NCBI GenBank assembly: GCA_965212025.1
Contig: OZ243039.1
Location: 434,001-498,000, forward strand
Length of the DNA: 64,000 nucleotides
Reading direction: 5' to 3'
DNA from: G965212025 sp965212025
GTDB taxonomy: Bacteria; Pseudomonadota; Gammaproteobacteria; Poriferisulfidales; Oxydemutatoraceae
Positions 35,776-44,590 of the stretch are shown here, in pieces. The translations under genes were made by a program, and so were the position numbers. Each line of letters opens with the position of its first letter. The stretch's first letter is position 1. The notes under the pieces were generated by a model. That model made no database searches. It saw nothing but the letters and a program-made list of their open reading frames with translations, and was not told the origin of the DNA.

Positions 35776-37548
35776 ATGGTGGAGAAAAACGAATCTGCCT
35801 GCCTGTCGCGCCGGCAATTCATGCACAGGTCCGCTGTGCTCGGTGGAGTACTCGCGTTTCATGGTGCACTACCCGGGTGGGCACGCAGTGGCCTGACCAC
35901 CGACCTCTCCGGTTTGGCGGTACTGTCGGGTCGCAACTTTGACCTTGATGTATCCGATGCGAAGAGCGTGATCGACGGCAAGCTCGGCTCTTCGATATTG
36001 ATTAACGGACACTTGCCTGCCCCTCTTCTGCGATGGAAAGAGGGCGATGACATTAGCTTGCGCGTTACCAATCATCTGAAGGTGGACACGTCCATTCACT
36101 GGCATGGCATCCTATTGCCGTTTCAAATGGATGGCGTGCCGGGTGTGTCGTTTCCGGGGATTAAGCCCGGCGAGACCTTTGTCTATCAATTTCCGGTGAT
36201 GCAGGCGGGTACGTACTGGTATCACAGCCATTCTGGTCTACAGGAACAACTCGGCCACTATGGTCCGATCGTGATCGAGCCCAAGGACACCGATCCCGTG
36301 GCCTTTGATCGCGAATATGTGATCGTGTTGTCAGACTGGACCTTCGAAAATCCACACCGGGTGTTCGCCAAACTTAAAAAGATGAGCGATACCTACAATA
36401 TTCAGCAGCGCACAGTCGGTGATTTCTTTGATGATGTGGAAGCCAAGGGCTTGGACAGGACACTCTCCGAACGCAAGATGTGGGGCAAGATGCGGATGGA
36501 TCCGACAGACATTGCTGATGTCACAGGCGCAACCTATACCTATCTGATTAACGGGCACGGCCCTTTGGACAACTGGACGGGGCTGTTTAAACCTGGTGAG
36601 CGCGTGCGACTGCGCTTCGTGAATGCGTCAGCGATGAGTATTTTTTATGTGCGCATTCCCGGCCTGCCAATGACCGTAGTACAGGCGGATGGCCTGAATG
36701 TTCAGCCCGTGGAAACGGACGAGTTCCAAATCGGCACTGCAGAAACTTATGACGTGATCATCCAGCCCAAAGCCCACCAAGCCTATACCTTGATGGCCGA
36801 GAGCAATGATCGCAGTGGCTTCGCACGTGCAACGCTCTCTCCGCAGATTGGCATGGTGGCTCCGGTGCCGGACTTGCGACCCAAACCGACTCTCACGATG
36901 AAAGACATGGCCATGGGTCACGGCTCGCATCAAGAGGCCGCACCGATGTCTGCCCCAATGGATCATTCCGGGATGGATCATTCCAGGATGAACCACGCGA
37001 CCATGGGCGAGACGCAAGTCCACAACCATAAGAAAGATCCGGGTGTTGTCGGATTGGCCATGAACCCCGTTAACCGCCTGGGTGAGCGACCCAATGGGCT
37101 GAAGGATGTTCCACACCGGGTGCTGCTATACACCGACCTGCGAAGTTTGGAGCGCAATCCCGACACGCGTGCCCCGCAGCGCGAAATTGAACTGCACATG
37201 ACCAGCAACATGGAACGCTATATATGGTCCTTTGACGGGGTGAAATTCTCCGAAGTGGATGATCCCATCCTTTTCTACAAAGACGAGCGGCTCAGGCTCA
37301 CGCTCGTGAACGACACGATGATGCCGCACCCCGTTCATTTACACGGCATGTTCTTCGAGCTGGTCACTGGCGAGCATGACCACAAGCCTCGCAAGCATAC
37401 GATTGTGGCCAAGCCGGGGGAGAAACTGTCTGTCGATATCACGGCGGATGCGATGGGTGATTGGGCCTTCCATTGCCATCTGCTCTATCACATGCACGCG
37501 GGCATGATGCGTGTTGTCTCCGTCGTCTCCCAAGAGGCTCATGCATGA
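35776..37548 (+). CDS. copA: Periplasmic multicopper oxidase CopA (copper resistance)
   Basis: This 590-residue Tat-exported multicopper oxidase of the PcoA/CopA family has the twin-arginine motif SRRQFM. Copper ligand blocks are visible: SIHWHGILLPFQMDGVPG, GTYWYHSHSGLQEQ, MPHPVHLHGMFFEL and WAFHCHLLYHMHAGM. A Met/His-rich insert (MDHSGMDHSRMNHATMG) precedes the last cupredoxin domain and probably binds extra copper. It oxidises Cu(I) and protects the periplasm. ATG 35776 is chosen because it places the Tat motif 11 residues in. No ribosome-binding site is obvious, and the mRNA could be almost leaderless. Its end overlaps copB by 4 bp. Confidence 0.93.
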   Translation: MVEKNESACLSRRQFMHRSAVLGGVLAFHGALPGWARSGLTTDLSGLAVLSGRNFDLDVSDAKSVIDGKLGSSILINGHLPAPLLRWKEGDDISLRVTNHLKVDTSIHWHGILLPFQMDGVPGVSFPGIKPGETFVYQFPVMQAGTYWYHSHSGLQEQLGHYGPIVIEPKDTDPVAFDREYVIVLSDWTFENPHRVFAKLKKMSDTYNIQQRTVGDFFDDVEAKGLDRTLSERKMWGKMRMDPTDIADVTGATYTYLINGHGPLDNWTGLFKPGERVRLRFVNASAMSIFYVRIPGLPMTVVQADGLNVQPVETDEFQIGTAETYDVIIQPKAHQAYTLMAESNDRSGFARATLSPQIGMVAPVPDLRPKPTLTMKDMAMGHGSHQEAAPMSAPMDHSGMDHSRMNHATMGETQVHNHKKDPGVVGLAMNPVNRLGERPNGLKDVPHRVLLYTDLRSLERNPDTRAPQREIELHMTSNMERYIWSFDGVKFSEVDDPILFYKDERLRLTLVNDTMMPHPVHLHGMFFELVTGEHDHKPRKHTIVAKPGEKLSVDITADAMGDWAFHCHLLYHMHAGMMRVVSVVSQEAHA

Positions 37549-38318
37549 CGCGTTCGCTGACGTTCGCATTGTTTCTGGTGCTGTCCGTGTCGACCCCGGC
37601 AAGGGCACAAAAGGCAGCCGATGACTACTACGACCCAGCCGCCATGGCGGCCGCAAGAGCAGCGCTCAAAGCCGGCCATGGGGCACAGATTAACTCACTG
37701 ATCCTGGGGGAAAGATTCGAGTATCACTCCAATGATGGTGATCCGGCAGTCGTCTGGGAAGGTCAAGGCTGGATTGGTCGGGATCTGCAAAAGCTATGGT
37801 TCAAAACCGAAGGCGACTACTCAACCGAAGATGGCCGCTTCGAAGAGCTGGAGCTGCAGGCCTTGTATAGCCACGCCATCAGCCCATTTTGGGAACTGCA
37901 GGCAGGTATCCGCCACGATATCAAGCCCGAACCATCACGAAGCTACGCAGTGATTGGCGCACAAGGGCTTGCCCCGTACTGGCTCGAGCTGGATGGCGCA
38001 TTGTTCCTCAGTGACAAAGGCAACCTGTCCGTACGATTGGAGGTCGAATACGAGCTTCGCCTGACACAACGCCTCTATCTTCAGCCTCGCATTGAGCTTA
38101 ACGGCGCGTTTTCCGGTGATAAAGCCATTGGAGTTGGTTCGGGTCTAAGTACAGCGGAAGCCGGTCTGCGTCTGCATTACGAGTTCACACGTGAATTGGT
38201 GCCTTATTTCGGGGTGAGCTGGTCGCGCTCCTTTGGTGATGCCGAAGCGTTCAGGCGCATGAGCGGTGAGGACACGGACGAAGCGTCCTTAGTTGCCGGT
38301 ATTCGGTTTTGGCTCTGA
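37545..38318 (+). CDS. copB: Outer-membrane copper resistance protein CopB
   Basis: This 257-residue CopB/PcoB family protein is an outer-membrane beta-barrel partner of CopA. It has a signal peptide (SLTFALFLVLSVSTPARA) and no long Met-rich region, so this is a short form of the family. Barrel strands include ERFEYHSNDGDPAVVWEGQG, LQALYSHAISPFWELQAGIR and LRLHYEFTRELVPYFGVSWS, ending with the aromatic ASLVAGIRFWL. ATG 37545 overlaps the copA stop (ATGA). The normal follow-on genes copC and copD are absent. Confidence 0.92.
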   Translation: MTRSLTFALFLVLSVSTPARAQKAADDYYDPAAMAAARAALKAGHGAQINSLILGERFEYHSNDGDPAVVWEGQGWIGRDLQKLWFKTEGDYSTEDGRFEELELQALYSHAISPFWELQAGIRHDIKPEPSRSYAVIGAQGLAPYWLELDGALFLSDKGNLSVRLEVEYELRLTQRLYLQPRIELNGAFSGDKAIGVGSGLSTAEAGLRLHYEFTRELVPYFGVSWSRSFGDAEAFRRMSGEDTDEASLVAGIRFWL

Positions 38319-38508
38319 CAGAAACGGTTATGAATACTCACGCAACTCACCACACCCCGGCTCAAGCGGCAGTGCCGGGTATGGGTGAAGTCGTTGGGTT
38401 AAAAGCCCTAATCTGTTCAATTAGTGACCGAAGCGCAGAAAGCAGGCTCAAGACTTGCGTACTTGCTGAAACCAAACAGGCACCGGCTCTGGCAGCCTTG
38501 GCAAGAAT
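38319..38508 (+). other. Junction after copB with hairpin and possible gene stub
   Basis: A GC-rich hairpin (CCCGGC at 38356, GCCGGG at 38374, 12-nt loop) lies about 40 bases after copB but lacks a T-tract. ATG 38331 opens a short frame beginning MNTHATHHTPAQAAVPGMGE, which could be the stub of a lost copper-operon gene. It then runs into sequence without family features. Confidence 0.3.
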
Positions 38509-39450
38509 TTATTTCAGACCAATAAAAGTACCATTGTTGCGATAGCTCAGCTCCCTCATCAACAACGTAAAGCTGGCGGGCACGTGTACGCCAGAACCAA
38601 ACCCAACCGCATGGATGCGAAGCAACGGTGCTTTGTCTGACCCAGCCCGGTTTAAGCGACCCACCTGTTTGACGACGTTTTGAACCGAGCCACTGAAGTC
38701 ATCGCCAAAAACGTACAGGCTGATTCGGTCAAACTTTCCACCGTAAGTTCTGATGGCTTCCATGATTCCTTCCACGGGACTCGAATTGCTGTAGGTACTC
38801 CAGTTCCTGAAGTGCTGGGCAATGGCTTTGCGTCGTCCCGGAGTGTCGGGTATCCAGCGTCCCTTATATCCGGGAAACATATATTTTCCCATATCGTCCA
38901 GAATCTGGATGCCGATGACTTTTGGATAGGCATTGAGCACAGCCACCAGTTCTTGCCCAACCCGTCTCCAGATACTTTGCATGCTACCGGACGTATCCAC
39001 GATAAAAATGATGTAGCTGCTATCTGCCGGGATACCACCAACGGCTTGGCTCGGGGTCAGGGTCAGGCGGCGCATCTCCTCGTCAATACCCTGCAAGGCA
39101 CTCTCCAGCTGGCCACGGATTTTATTCTGCGTCATGCTCGCAACTTCCGTACGGCGGACTGCTCTCTTCTTTTTTTCAAGCTGCTCCCTGCTTGAAAGCA
39201 GTTGCTGTCGCTCCGCTTCCAGCCGACTTTTTTGCAAACTCACTTCGCTTTCCTGCTCCTTTAGCTGCGACTGTAACTGAGCAAGCTGCTGCTCAGAGAC
39301 TTCAACAACCGGGGATGATGTTGCCTCGGCTATTTCAGGAGCTGTCGTCTTGATAATAACCAGCAACAAGACAATAGCTCCGAAGCCGCAACTTATGACA
39401 TCAAGGAAAGACAGGTTGTTGCCTCCCGTTTCACGGGCTTTGCGTTTCAC
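38509..39450 (-). CDS. vWA-domain protein with ExbD-like membrane helix (second copy)
   Basis: This 313-residue protein is the last gene of the cluster. The N-terminal helix NLSFLDVISCGFGAIVLLLV aligns with the single helix of ExbD/MotB-like stators, including the Phe-x-Asp-Val core whose Asp carries protons in ExbD. A long Gln/Glu/Lys-rich coiled coil (LQSQLKEQESEVSLQKSRLE onward) follows, then a von Willebrand A domain with an intact MIDAS start (IIFIVDTSGSMQSIW). GTG 39450 overlaps the preceding stop by 4 bp. The vWA part lies on the periplasmic side by this topology. Function unknown; probably works with the channel protein encoded at 41513. Confidence 0.8.
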   Translation of the reverse strand: MKRKARETGGNNLSFLDVISCGFGAIVLLLVIIKTTAPEIAEATSSPVVEVSEQQLAQLQSQLKEQESEVSLQKSRLEAERQQLLSSREQLEKKKRAVRRTEVASMTQNKIRGQLESALQGIDEEMRRLTLTPSQAVGGIPADSSYIIFIVDTSGSMQSIWRRVGQELVAVLNAYPKVIGIQILDDMGKYMFPGYKGRWIPDTPGRRKAIAQHFRNWSTYSNSSPVEGIMEAIRTYGGKFDRISLYVFGDDFSGSVQNVVKQVGRLNRAGSDKAPLLRIHAVGFGSGVHVPASFTLLMRELSYRNNGTFIGLK

Positions 39451-40505
39451 GGCCAATCCCTGGGTGGCGCCAGAAATCGACCGCCGGTAGACCTTGCCAA
39501 ACGCCAAAACGCATCGGGAGCCAGTGGGTCGCCTTCCGTGGGCAACAAGATGACATTCACCACAACATGCCGCCGTAGCTTGGCAACCGCATCCACAAAA
39601 TAATCAAGGCGGTCTTCACCACTCACAATGTTCTTTTTAAAAAAAGCGGAGCCCTGAGTCGGCAGACTGTCGGTAATCAAATAGATGGTATCTGGCCAGG
39701 TCGATAGCTTGTCAATAGCCTGAAACGCCTTCTCCAGATTGGTTCCATTTTCCGGAATCCACTGCTCCACCTCCTTGACAAGTTTCTCCAGTGTTTTTTT
39801 GTCACTGACCGGCAACCAGGTTTTTCCCTGGTTCCCCAAAGCCAAAGTCGTCTCTTCGTCGAAGCCCATCACCTGGTAGCGACTGTCCGGGGGAAGATGT
39901 GCCGTCAACCAGCTGAAAACAGACAGCGCCCATTGCCATTTATCAGCCTTTCGCTTTTCCTCTGGAGGGAGGAATTTGCCACGCACGATATTGACTATCT
40001 GCTCATCCACCATGCTGGCTGATTTATCCAGCAAAATCAGAATGCGCTTGCCTTCGACAGACAGACCCGTCAAGTATTGACGCCTGCCATCTCCCCCTAT
40101 TTTCCTGACTTGCTCTCCCTTCTCACGCTGCTTGAGGAGCGCCGCCTGCTTGCGCTTCAGCTCTTCCTGAAGGGAATCAAAATTGCCACCACCTTGTCCC
40201 GGAGACGATACTTGCAGTGCCTTGTCGAATTTTTGCAGTGCCTGCCGCTCAGCCCGGGTTTTGCTGATGTCCGCGGAGATTCCCGCCAAACGCAAAGCCA
40301 GCTGTGCCGATCGCTCCGTGTATTCAGCCACTTTTTTTTGCAGCGTTTCCTGCTGGGAAACCCCAGACCCGGTTTCTATGTTCAACACCGAAACATTGTG
40401 TTTAATGATCATGAATATCAGGACAGCCGCGCCGAAACCGCAGGACATGACGTCCAGAAAAGACAAACTGAAAGTGGCGTAGGCGCGTTTTCTTCTTAGA
40501 GCCAC
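39447..40505 (-). CDS. vWA-domain protein with ExbD-like membrane helix (first copy)
   Basis: This 352-residue protein is built like the next gene product: basic N-terminus, helix SLSFLDVMSCGFGAAVLIFM with the ExbD-like Asp, a coiled-coil region (VAEYTERSAQLALRLAGISA and LKRKQAALLKQREKGEQVRK), then a vWA domain with MIDAS residues in ILILLDKSASMVDEQ. The region after the vWA core ends in PLAPDAFWRLARSTGGRFLA. GTG 40505 overlaps the upstream gene by 10 bp. Two such proteins side by side suggest a heteromeric stator or sensor. Confidence 0.8.
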   Translation of the reverse strand: MALRRKRAYATFSLSFLDVMSCGFGAAVLIFMIIKHNVSVLNIETGSGVSQQETLQKKVAEYTERSAQLALRLAGISADISKTRAERQALQKFDKALQVSSPGQGGGNFDSLQEELKRKQAALLKQREKGEQVRKIGGDGRRQYLTGLSVEGKRILILLDKSASMVDEQIVNIVRGKFLPPEEKRKADKWQWALSVFSWLTAHLPPDSRYQVMGFDEETTLALGNQGKTWLPVSDKKTLEKLVKEVEQWIPENGTNLEKAFQAIDKLSTWPDTIYLITDSLPTQGSAFFKKNIVSGEDRLDYFVDAVAKLRRHVVVNVILLPTEGDPLAPDAFWRLARSTGGRFLAPPRDWP

Positions 40506-41494
40506 ACCTTGTCACTGACTCGTAAATGCCTGATCTGGTGATAGTGCCTGACCCGGCTACTTGCGACAGTGACGTTCGGCGCTTCCGAGGTGACCAACGG
40601 CACGTGTTCAAACAGTGCCTTAAGCTGCTCAGCGGTTAAGCGCTGCATGCTTTCCACTCCTGCCAAAGCCCCTTCCGGCACCCCAAAAGGAGAAGCGATC
40701 AAATGACAGTCCTGCCCGGAAATATAGGCCTGCATGCCCTCTGGAAGTTGCAGGCGCAGGCGATCTGTATCGACAGTCATTTTGTGACCATCGAGTTCAA
40801 AATACATTTCCTCTTTCCCGATTCGCCACCCTCTGTTCACCTGCTCAAAAAGCTGCTGCTTGTACAGGGGATCATGTCGGGCGTTATATCGCAACTTCAG
40901 GAATTCGTGACTGATGGTTTCAAACCATTGCCGGTAAATACTTTGCAGACTGAATTCACGGTAATGTTGAACGTCTTTGCAACGGGCAACGCCATCCTGA
41001 ATGCTGACACGCGTTATCGTTGATTGGCACAATTCGACTTCAAGGATCATACGCTCCCCGCTGTGCAGGCTATAGCTGTATGCCAGCGGCGACCTTAAAA
41101 CTGTTGTCTGTACTTTTTCATGCGCCTGTAAAACACCCAGAAAATTTTTCAATTGCTGCCCTGAATGGAAGGTCGGCATCAGAAGCAGCAAATGACCTTC
41201 TACCCGACAAGTCGCGAAAACATCACCAAGGTGCCCGTAAATTAAATACAGAAAAGTCTCATCATCACTGCTCTCGGCAGAAAGCCGCTCGTTTGTGCAT
41301 TCCGACAGATAGATATTGCAAAAGCTGTCTGAAGACTCTTCTTTGTAGCACTGATAGTCCTGCCTGATTCCTGGCTGCCACCCCCCCCGGTCACTGTTAT
41401 AGCCAGCAGCGGCGCGACTGTCATACCACGCTTTAGCCCCTTCCAGCTCAAGAAAGCTGAGAGCGCAACTGCTGACTTGCAGTACAGAGGCCAA
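40496..41494 (-). CDS. Unknown soluble protein of the vWA/ExbB cluster
   Basis: This 332-residue protein matches no family I recognise. It lacks a clear signal peptide or membrane segment. Several Cys occur in the N-terminal half (DYQCYKEESSDSFCNIYLSE). The C-terminal half contains GWRIGKEEMYFELDGHKMTV and AGVESMQRLTAEQLKALFEH, suggesting a mixed alpha/beta fold. TTG 41494 is the annotated start, 18 bp after the channel gene, with AGGGAG some distance upstream, so the start is uncertain. Its position between the ExbB-like and vWA genes, with overlaps, indicates co-expression. Confidence 0.55.
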   Translation of the reverse strand: MASVLQVSSCALSFLELEGAKAWYDSRAAAGYNSDRGGWQPGIRQDYQCYKEESSDSFCNIYLSECTNERLSAESSDDETFLYLIYGHLGDVFATCRVEGHLLLLMPTFHSGQQLKNFLGVLQAHEKVQTTVLRSPLAYSYSLHSGERMILEVELCQSTITRVSIQDGVARCKDVQHYREFSLQSIYRQWFETISHEFLKLRYNARHDPLYKQQLFEQVNRGWRIGKEEMYFELDGHKMTVDTDRLRLQLPEGMQAYISGQDCHLIASPFGVPEGALAGVESMQRLTAEQLKALFEHVPLVTSEAPNVTVASSRVRHYHQIRHLRVSDKVWL

Positions 41495-41512
41495 GATGCT
41501 GAGAGTCGCTCC

Positions 41513-42409
41513 CTAAGCCGAATCTTTGCCGCGCATGCAGCGGAGCAGGTTCTGATTACAAAATTCCTGGGCATCCAGAACCAACGATTCCTGGGCTTCC
41601 TGGAGCCGGTGAAGAAAAAACATGACGAAGACGCTGATCGCCAAAGCGGCGAAGGTCGAATTGAAGGCGACACCCAGACTTTCTGTGACTGGAGCGATAT
41701 TCCCCCGCACGGCTTCTTCAGCCTGTCCCAAAGCCGCGCCGATCCCGCGCACAGTGCCAATAAAGCCGATTGAAGGAATAAACCAGATGAGATAGCGGAC
41801 TATGGACAGCCCGGATTCCTGGCGATCCGCCTCTATTTCGGAAGCCTGTTGCATGGCAATAGCCGCTTCCGGCACGTGCCCGGTCGTAAAAAAACGCTCA
41901 ATGCAAGACGCGCTGACCTTGTATAAGGTCGTCGTGCTGAAGCCAAGACTTTTAACAGCATCCAGTCGATCCTGATATCGATCCCAATCTTCTGTTTTCG
42001 GCAAAATGATGTCGGACGAAGTCGTTTCCAGAAAATTTCCGTGACCTTTTCTCCCCTTTAGCTGAAAGAGCGTACGTGCGTGTCGCAAAGCACCAAACTT
42101 GAACAGCATGATGCAAAAGGCCCAAAGCATGGCAATCACGCACACCTCTTGCTCGTAATCTTTCAGCACCACGGCAATACGCCCCGGTAAAGACGGAGTC
42201 ATTTCCTGGGAGGCGCCGTTCCTGTCAGCGCTTTCTGTTGCCTGACTCTCTGCCGTTAGTTGCAGGGCATGACCTGCAATTGGCCGTACCCAGACAACAT
42301 ATAAGGCGTGCACCAAGATGAAGATCACGAGAAGGGAGATCATCTGGTAGCGCATTTCGCGCCCCTGCAATTTCAGATACAGCCGTTCTGTCAGCCCGAA
42401 CATGCTCAA
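41513..42409 (-). CDS. MotA/TolQ/ExbB-family proton-channel protein
   Basis: This 298-residue protein is the energising channel of the cluster. Four hydrophobic helices are seen: MISLLVIFILVHALYVVWV, VCVIAMLWAFCIMLFKFG, LIWFIPSIGFIGTVRGIGAA and FAALAISVFVMFFLHRL. The third carries GFIGTVRGIG, corresponding to the TolQ/ExbB signature IGLFGTVWGI. The fourth follows VAFNSTFAALA, where family members have the channel-lining Thr/Ser. A large cytoplasmic loop lies between helices 2 and 3. ATG 42409 overlaps the previous stop by 4 bp. No separate ExbD gene is present; the two vWA proteins probably supply that role. Confidence 0.85.
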   Translation of the reverse strand: MSMFGLTERLYLKLQGREMRYQMISLLVIFILVHALYVVWVRPIAGHALQLTAESQATESADRNGASQEMTPSLPGRIAVVLKDYEQEVCVIAMLWAFCIMLFKFGALRHARTLFQLKGRKGHGNFLETTSSDIILPKTEDWDRYQDRLDAVKSLGFSTTTLYKVSASCIERFFTTGHVPEAAIAMQQASEIEADRQESGLSIVRYLIWFIPSIGFIGTVRGIGAALGQAEEAVRGNIAPVTESLGVAFNSTFAALAISVFVMFFLHRLQEAQESLVLDAQEFCNQNLLRCMRGKDSA

Positions 42410-42684
42410 ATATCCGCAGGAAAGGGAACCGAGACGCCGATTTCAATTTCCTCACCCGGAGTGACCTTTTTCCACTTGGCACGAGACGGGCTGACTTTTG
42501 GCGCAAGCGGTGCACCGGCCTCTTCTGTCGCTGGCAACGTCAGCTCTGGATTGTTCACGCTTTCTCCGGCGGGAAGCAGCGGCTGCCCTTCTTCAGGACT
42601 GCCGTTGTCACCAACCGCCAGCGCCTGAAAGGACAACACGATCGCCAAGGCAGCACCAGAACCATAGTGATTGCCCTTCGCCAT
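42406..42684 (-). CDS. Small secreted protein of the vWA/ExbB cluster
   Basis: This 92-residue protein has an N-terminal signal-like segment (GSGAALAIVLSFQALAVG). The short, Pro/Glu-rich, probably disordered remainder ends in KKVTPGEEIEIGVSVPFP. ATG 42684 begins one base after the stop of the PEGA/FGE gene, and its own stop overlaps the channel gene by 4 bp, so it is a real operon member despite its small size. No known family. A longer frame extends upstream to 42801 but overlaps the previous gene. Confidence 0.6.
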   Translation of the reverse strand: MAKGNHYGSGAALAIVLSFQALAVGDNGSPEEGQPLLPAGESVNNPELTLPATEEAGAPLAPKVSPSRAKWKKVTPGEEIEIGVSVPFPADI

Positions 42685-42685
42685 T

Positions 42686-44590
42686 TTATGAACCGTCCAG
42701 ATAGTGCGCCAACCGAAATCCGACATAGTAGCCAGCGGCGCTATTATATTCACGGTACGCAAGAGCCAGCTTCTTTTTTGAACCGAAACTCCAACTGGCA
42801 CCCCTGATCACGTGGTAATTCCCGTGTTTCTGCCCCAGCGGATTGATTTTCTCCAGGCTGTTCGCCTCGGATGACGGCAAAGTTCTGGTTTGAAAGACGT
42901 CGTGTATCCATTCCGACACGTTACCTCCCAGATCGTACAAGCCCTTTTCATTTGGACGAAAACTGCCCACCGCAGCACTGACTGGCTGCCTGTCGTTATA
43001 AGAAGACAAAATCACTGAGAACAAATCTTTGGCACTTTTATCTGCATAATTTCCGGCACCAATCGGGACGGGATAAAACCGATCCCCCCAGATGTATTGA
43101 TGTTCCTCTTTGCCTCTGACCACCCATACCCACTCTGCTTCAGATGGCAAACGGTACCCGGAAGACTGCGCCTTAAACCCCACAATGTGTCCGTCTCTTT
43201 CTACATAAAACGGCTCTACCTGCGCCTGACGGCTCAACCAATTCGCAAAGAGTGCCGCGTCTTCCCAAGAAACATTCACGATCGGCTGTTTTGCTCCATC
43301 CAGACGATGCGACTTAAACGTGCCGGAAGAATGCTGGCGCCTGAAATGCCTGAATTGCTCATTCATCACTTCGGTTTTACTGATGGCAAACGCCCGGCTC
43401 AGACGGATCTGGTGTGTAATCCGGCCGGTCTCGTAGGAAAAACTGTCATTCGGGTACAACTTCACAAAGTCAAAGCCCAGTTTTTTTTCTTTGCTCCTGC
43501 GATCCACCAGTTGCCGCGAAGCCTGCGAAATCAACTTTGCCTTGATTATTTTGTCGAACTTTTCGTCTGGCATGACCGTGTGCGTTTGGGCAATGTAACC
43601 GGGGGCTTTGAGAGTGACCTCTTGCGGATAGACAGGCAATCGTAAAGAACGGTTTTGATCCAGCACCTGTTCTTTGCCCCTGACCCAAACCTTCGCGCTA
43701 TCAGGCACAAGGTCGAATACCACGGTTCCCAAAACAGCTTCCAGTTTCACCTGGACGGTTTTTTTCTTCGCTTCAACAACACGGGCTGTTCGTTTCACCA
43801 TCCGGTAGCCTGGTTTGAAAAGCAAAAGTTGATAGCTGTTCCCTTCCTTAACTGCCAAAGTGACAGGTGTCAGCCCTCGGTATCGCCCATCAACACTGAC
43901 GGCAGCACCAGTGGGCTTGCTGATAACTTCCAGGTTCTTTGGCGGCGGGACGGGGCGTGACTCCTCCTGGGGCTTCTCCAAAGTCACGCGCAAGGTTTGT
44001 GTCTTCCCCTCCCCGACAATGGTGATGCCTTGTTTGAATGGCAGGTATCCCTTGGCTTTGACTCCCAGTTCATAGTCTCCTGCAGACAGATCTTCCAGGC
44101 GTCCCGGAAGACGCCCAACCGGCTTTTTATTCAGAAACACCTCGGCAGCCACAGAGGGAGTCAGAACAATATCGAGCGCTCCGGGTTTGCTGACCAACTG
44201 CCACCCTAAAGTTTGCGTGGGAGTGTCACCAACTTCAAAGTGCACCAGCCGATCTTCATATCCTGGCGCCGATAACTCGGCTTCGTAAGTCCCGGGAAAC
44301 ATCAGGAAACGGTTGCCCAAAGGCAAATACAGACCATCCTGTACCGCCACGTGCGCCGTATCCGGACTCAGCTCAAACTGCACCGAGCGAAGCTGGCTGA
44401 AAACGAACACAAACGCGGCCACCACAATCAAAGTCACCACCAAAATGACCGTACGCCAAGGGAAACCCTTTCCGGGAGTGCTTCCTCCTCCCTGCCTCTG
44501 CGCGCGGGGGAAGCGCTTTCCACCCTTCCCGGAGGGAGCAGGAGGCTGGTACCCAACAGGCTCAATAATCTCGTATTCGGAGTCTTTCAC
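42686..44590 (-). CDS. Membrane protein with PEGA repeats and FGE-sulfatase (SUMF1) fold
   Basis: This 634-residue protein has a basic Pro/Gly-rich cytoplasmic tail, one membrane helix (VILVVTLIVVAAFVFVFSQL) and then several PEGA-type beta repeats, including LSAGDYELGVKAKGYLPFKQ and ISKPTGAAVSVDGRYRGLTP. A C-terminal formylglycine-generating-enzyme-like domain follows (QPIVNVSWEDAALFANWLSR, GYRLPSEAEWVWVVRGKEE, YDLGGNVSEWIHDV). The catalytic cysteines of true FGE are not present at the expected RGASWSFG position, so it is more likely a binding module. PEGA repeats are often wall- or surface-associated. ATG 44590 overlaps the preceding gene by 4 bp. Confidence 0.82.
   Translation of the reverse strand: MKDSEYEIIEPVGYQPPAPSGKGGKRFPRAQRQGGGSTPGKGFPWRTVILVVTLIVVAAFVFVFSQLRSVQFELSPDTAHVAVQDGLYLPLGNRFLMFPGTYEAELSAPGYEDRLVHFEVGDTPTQTLGWQLVSKPGALDIVLTPSVAAEVFLNKKPVGRLPGRLEDLSAGDYELGVKAKGYLPFKQGITIVGEGKTQTLRVTLEKPQEESRPVPPPKNLEVISKPTGAAVSVDGRYRGLTPVTLAVKEGNSYQLLLFKPGYRMVKRTARVVEAKKKTVQVKLEAVLGTVVFDLVPDSAKVWVRGKEQVLDQNRSLRLPVYPQEVTLKAPGYIAQTHTVMPDEKFDKIIKAKLISQASRQLVDRRSKEKKLGFDFVKLYPNDSFSYETGRITHQIRLSRAFAISKTEVMNEQFRHFRRQHSSGTFKSHRLDGAKQPIVNVSWEDAALFANWLSRQAQVEPFYVERDGHIVGFKAQSSGYRLPSEAEWVWVVRGKEEHQYIWGDRFYPVPIGAGNYADKSAKDLFSVILSSYNDRQPVSAAVGSFRPNEKGLYDLGGNVSEWIHDVFQTRTLPSSEANSLEKINPLGQKHGNYHVIRGASWSFGSKKKLALAYREYNSAAGYYVGFRLAHYLDGS

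Noticed and set aside
38509..42409. Calling the vWA/ExbB cluster a Zorya defence system
   Set aside because: There is a motor-type channel, but no ZorB-type OmpA domain and no ZorC, ZorD or ZorE helicase/nuclease homologue, and the partners are envelope proteins.
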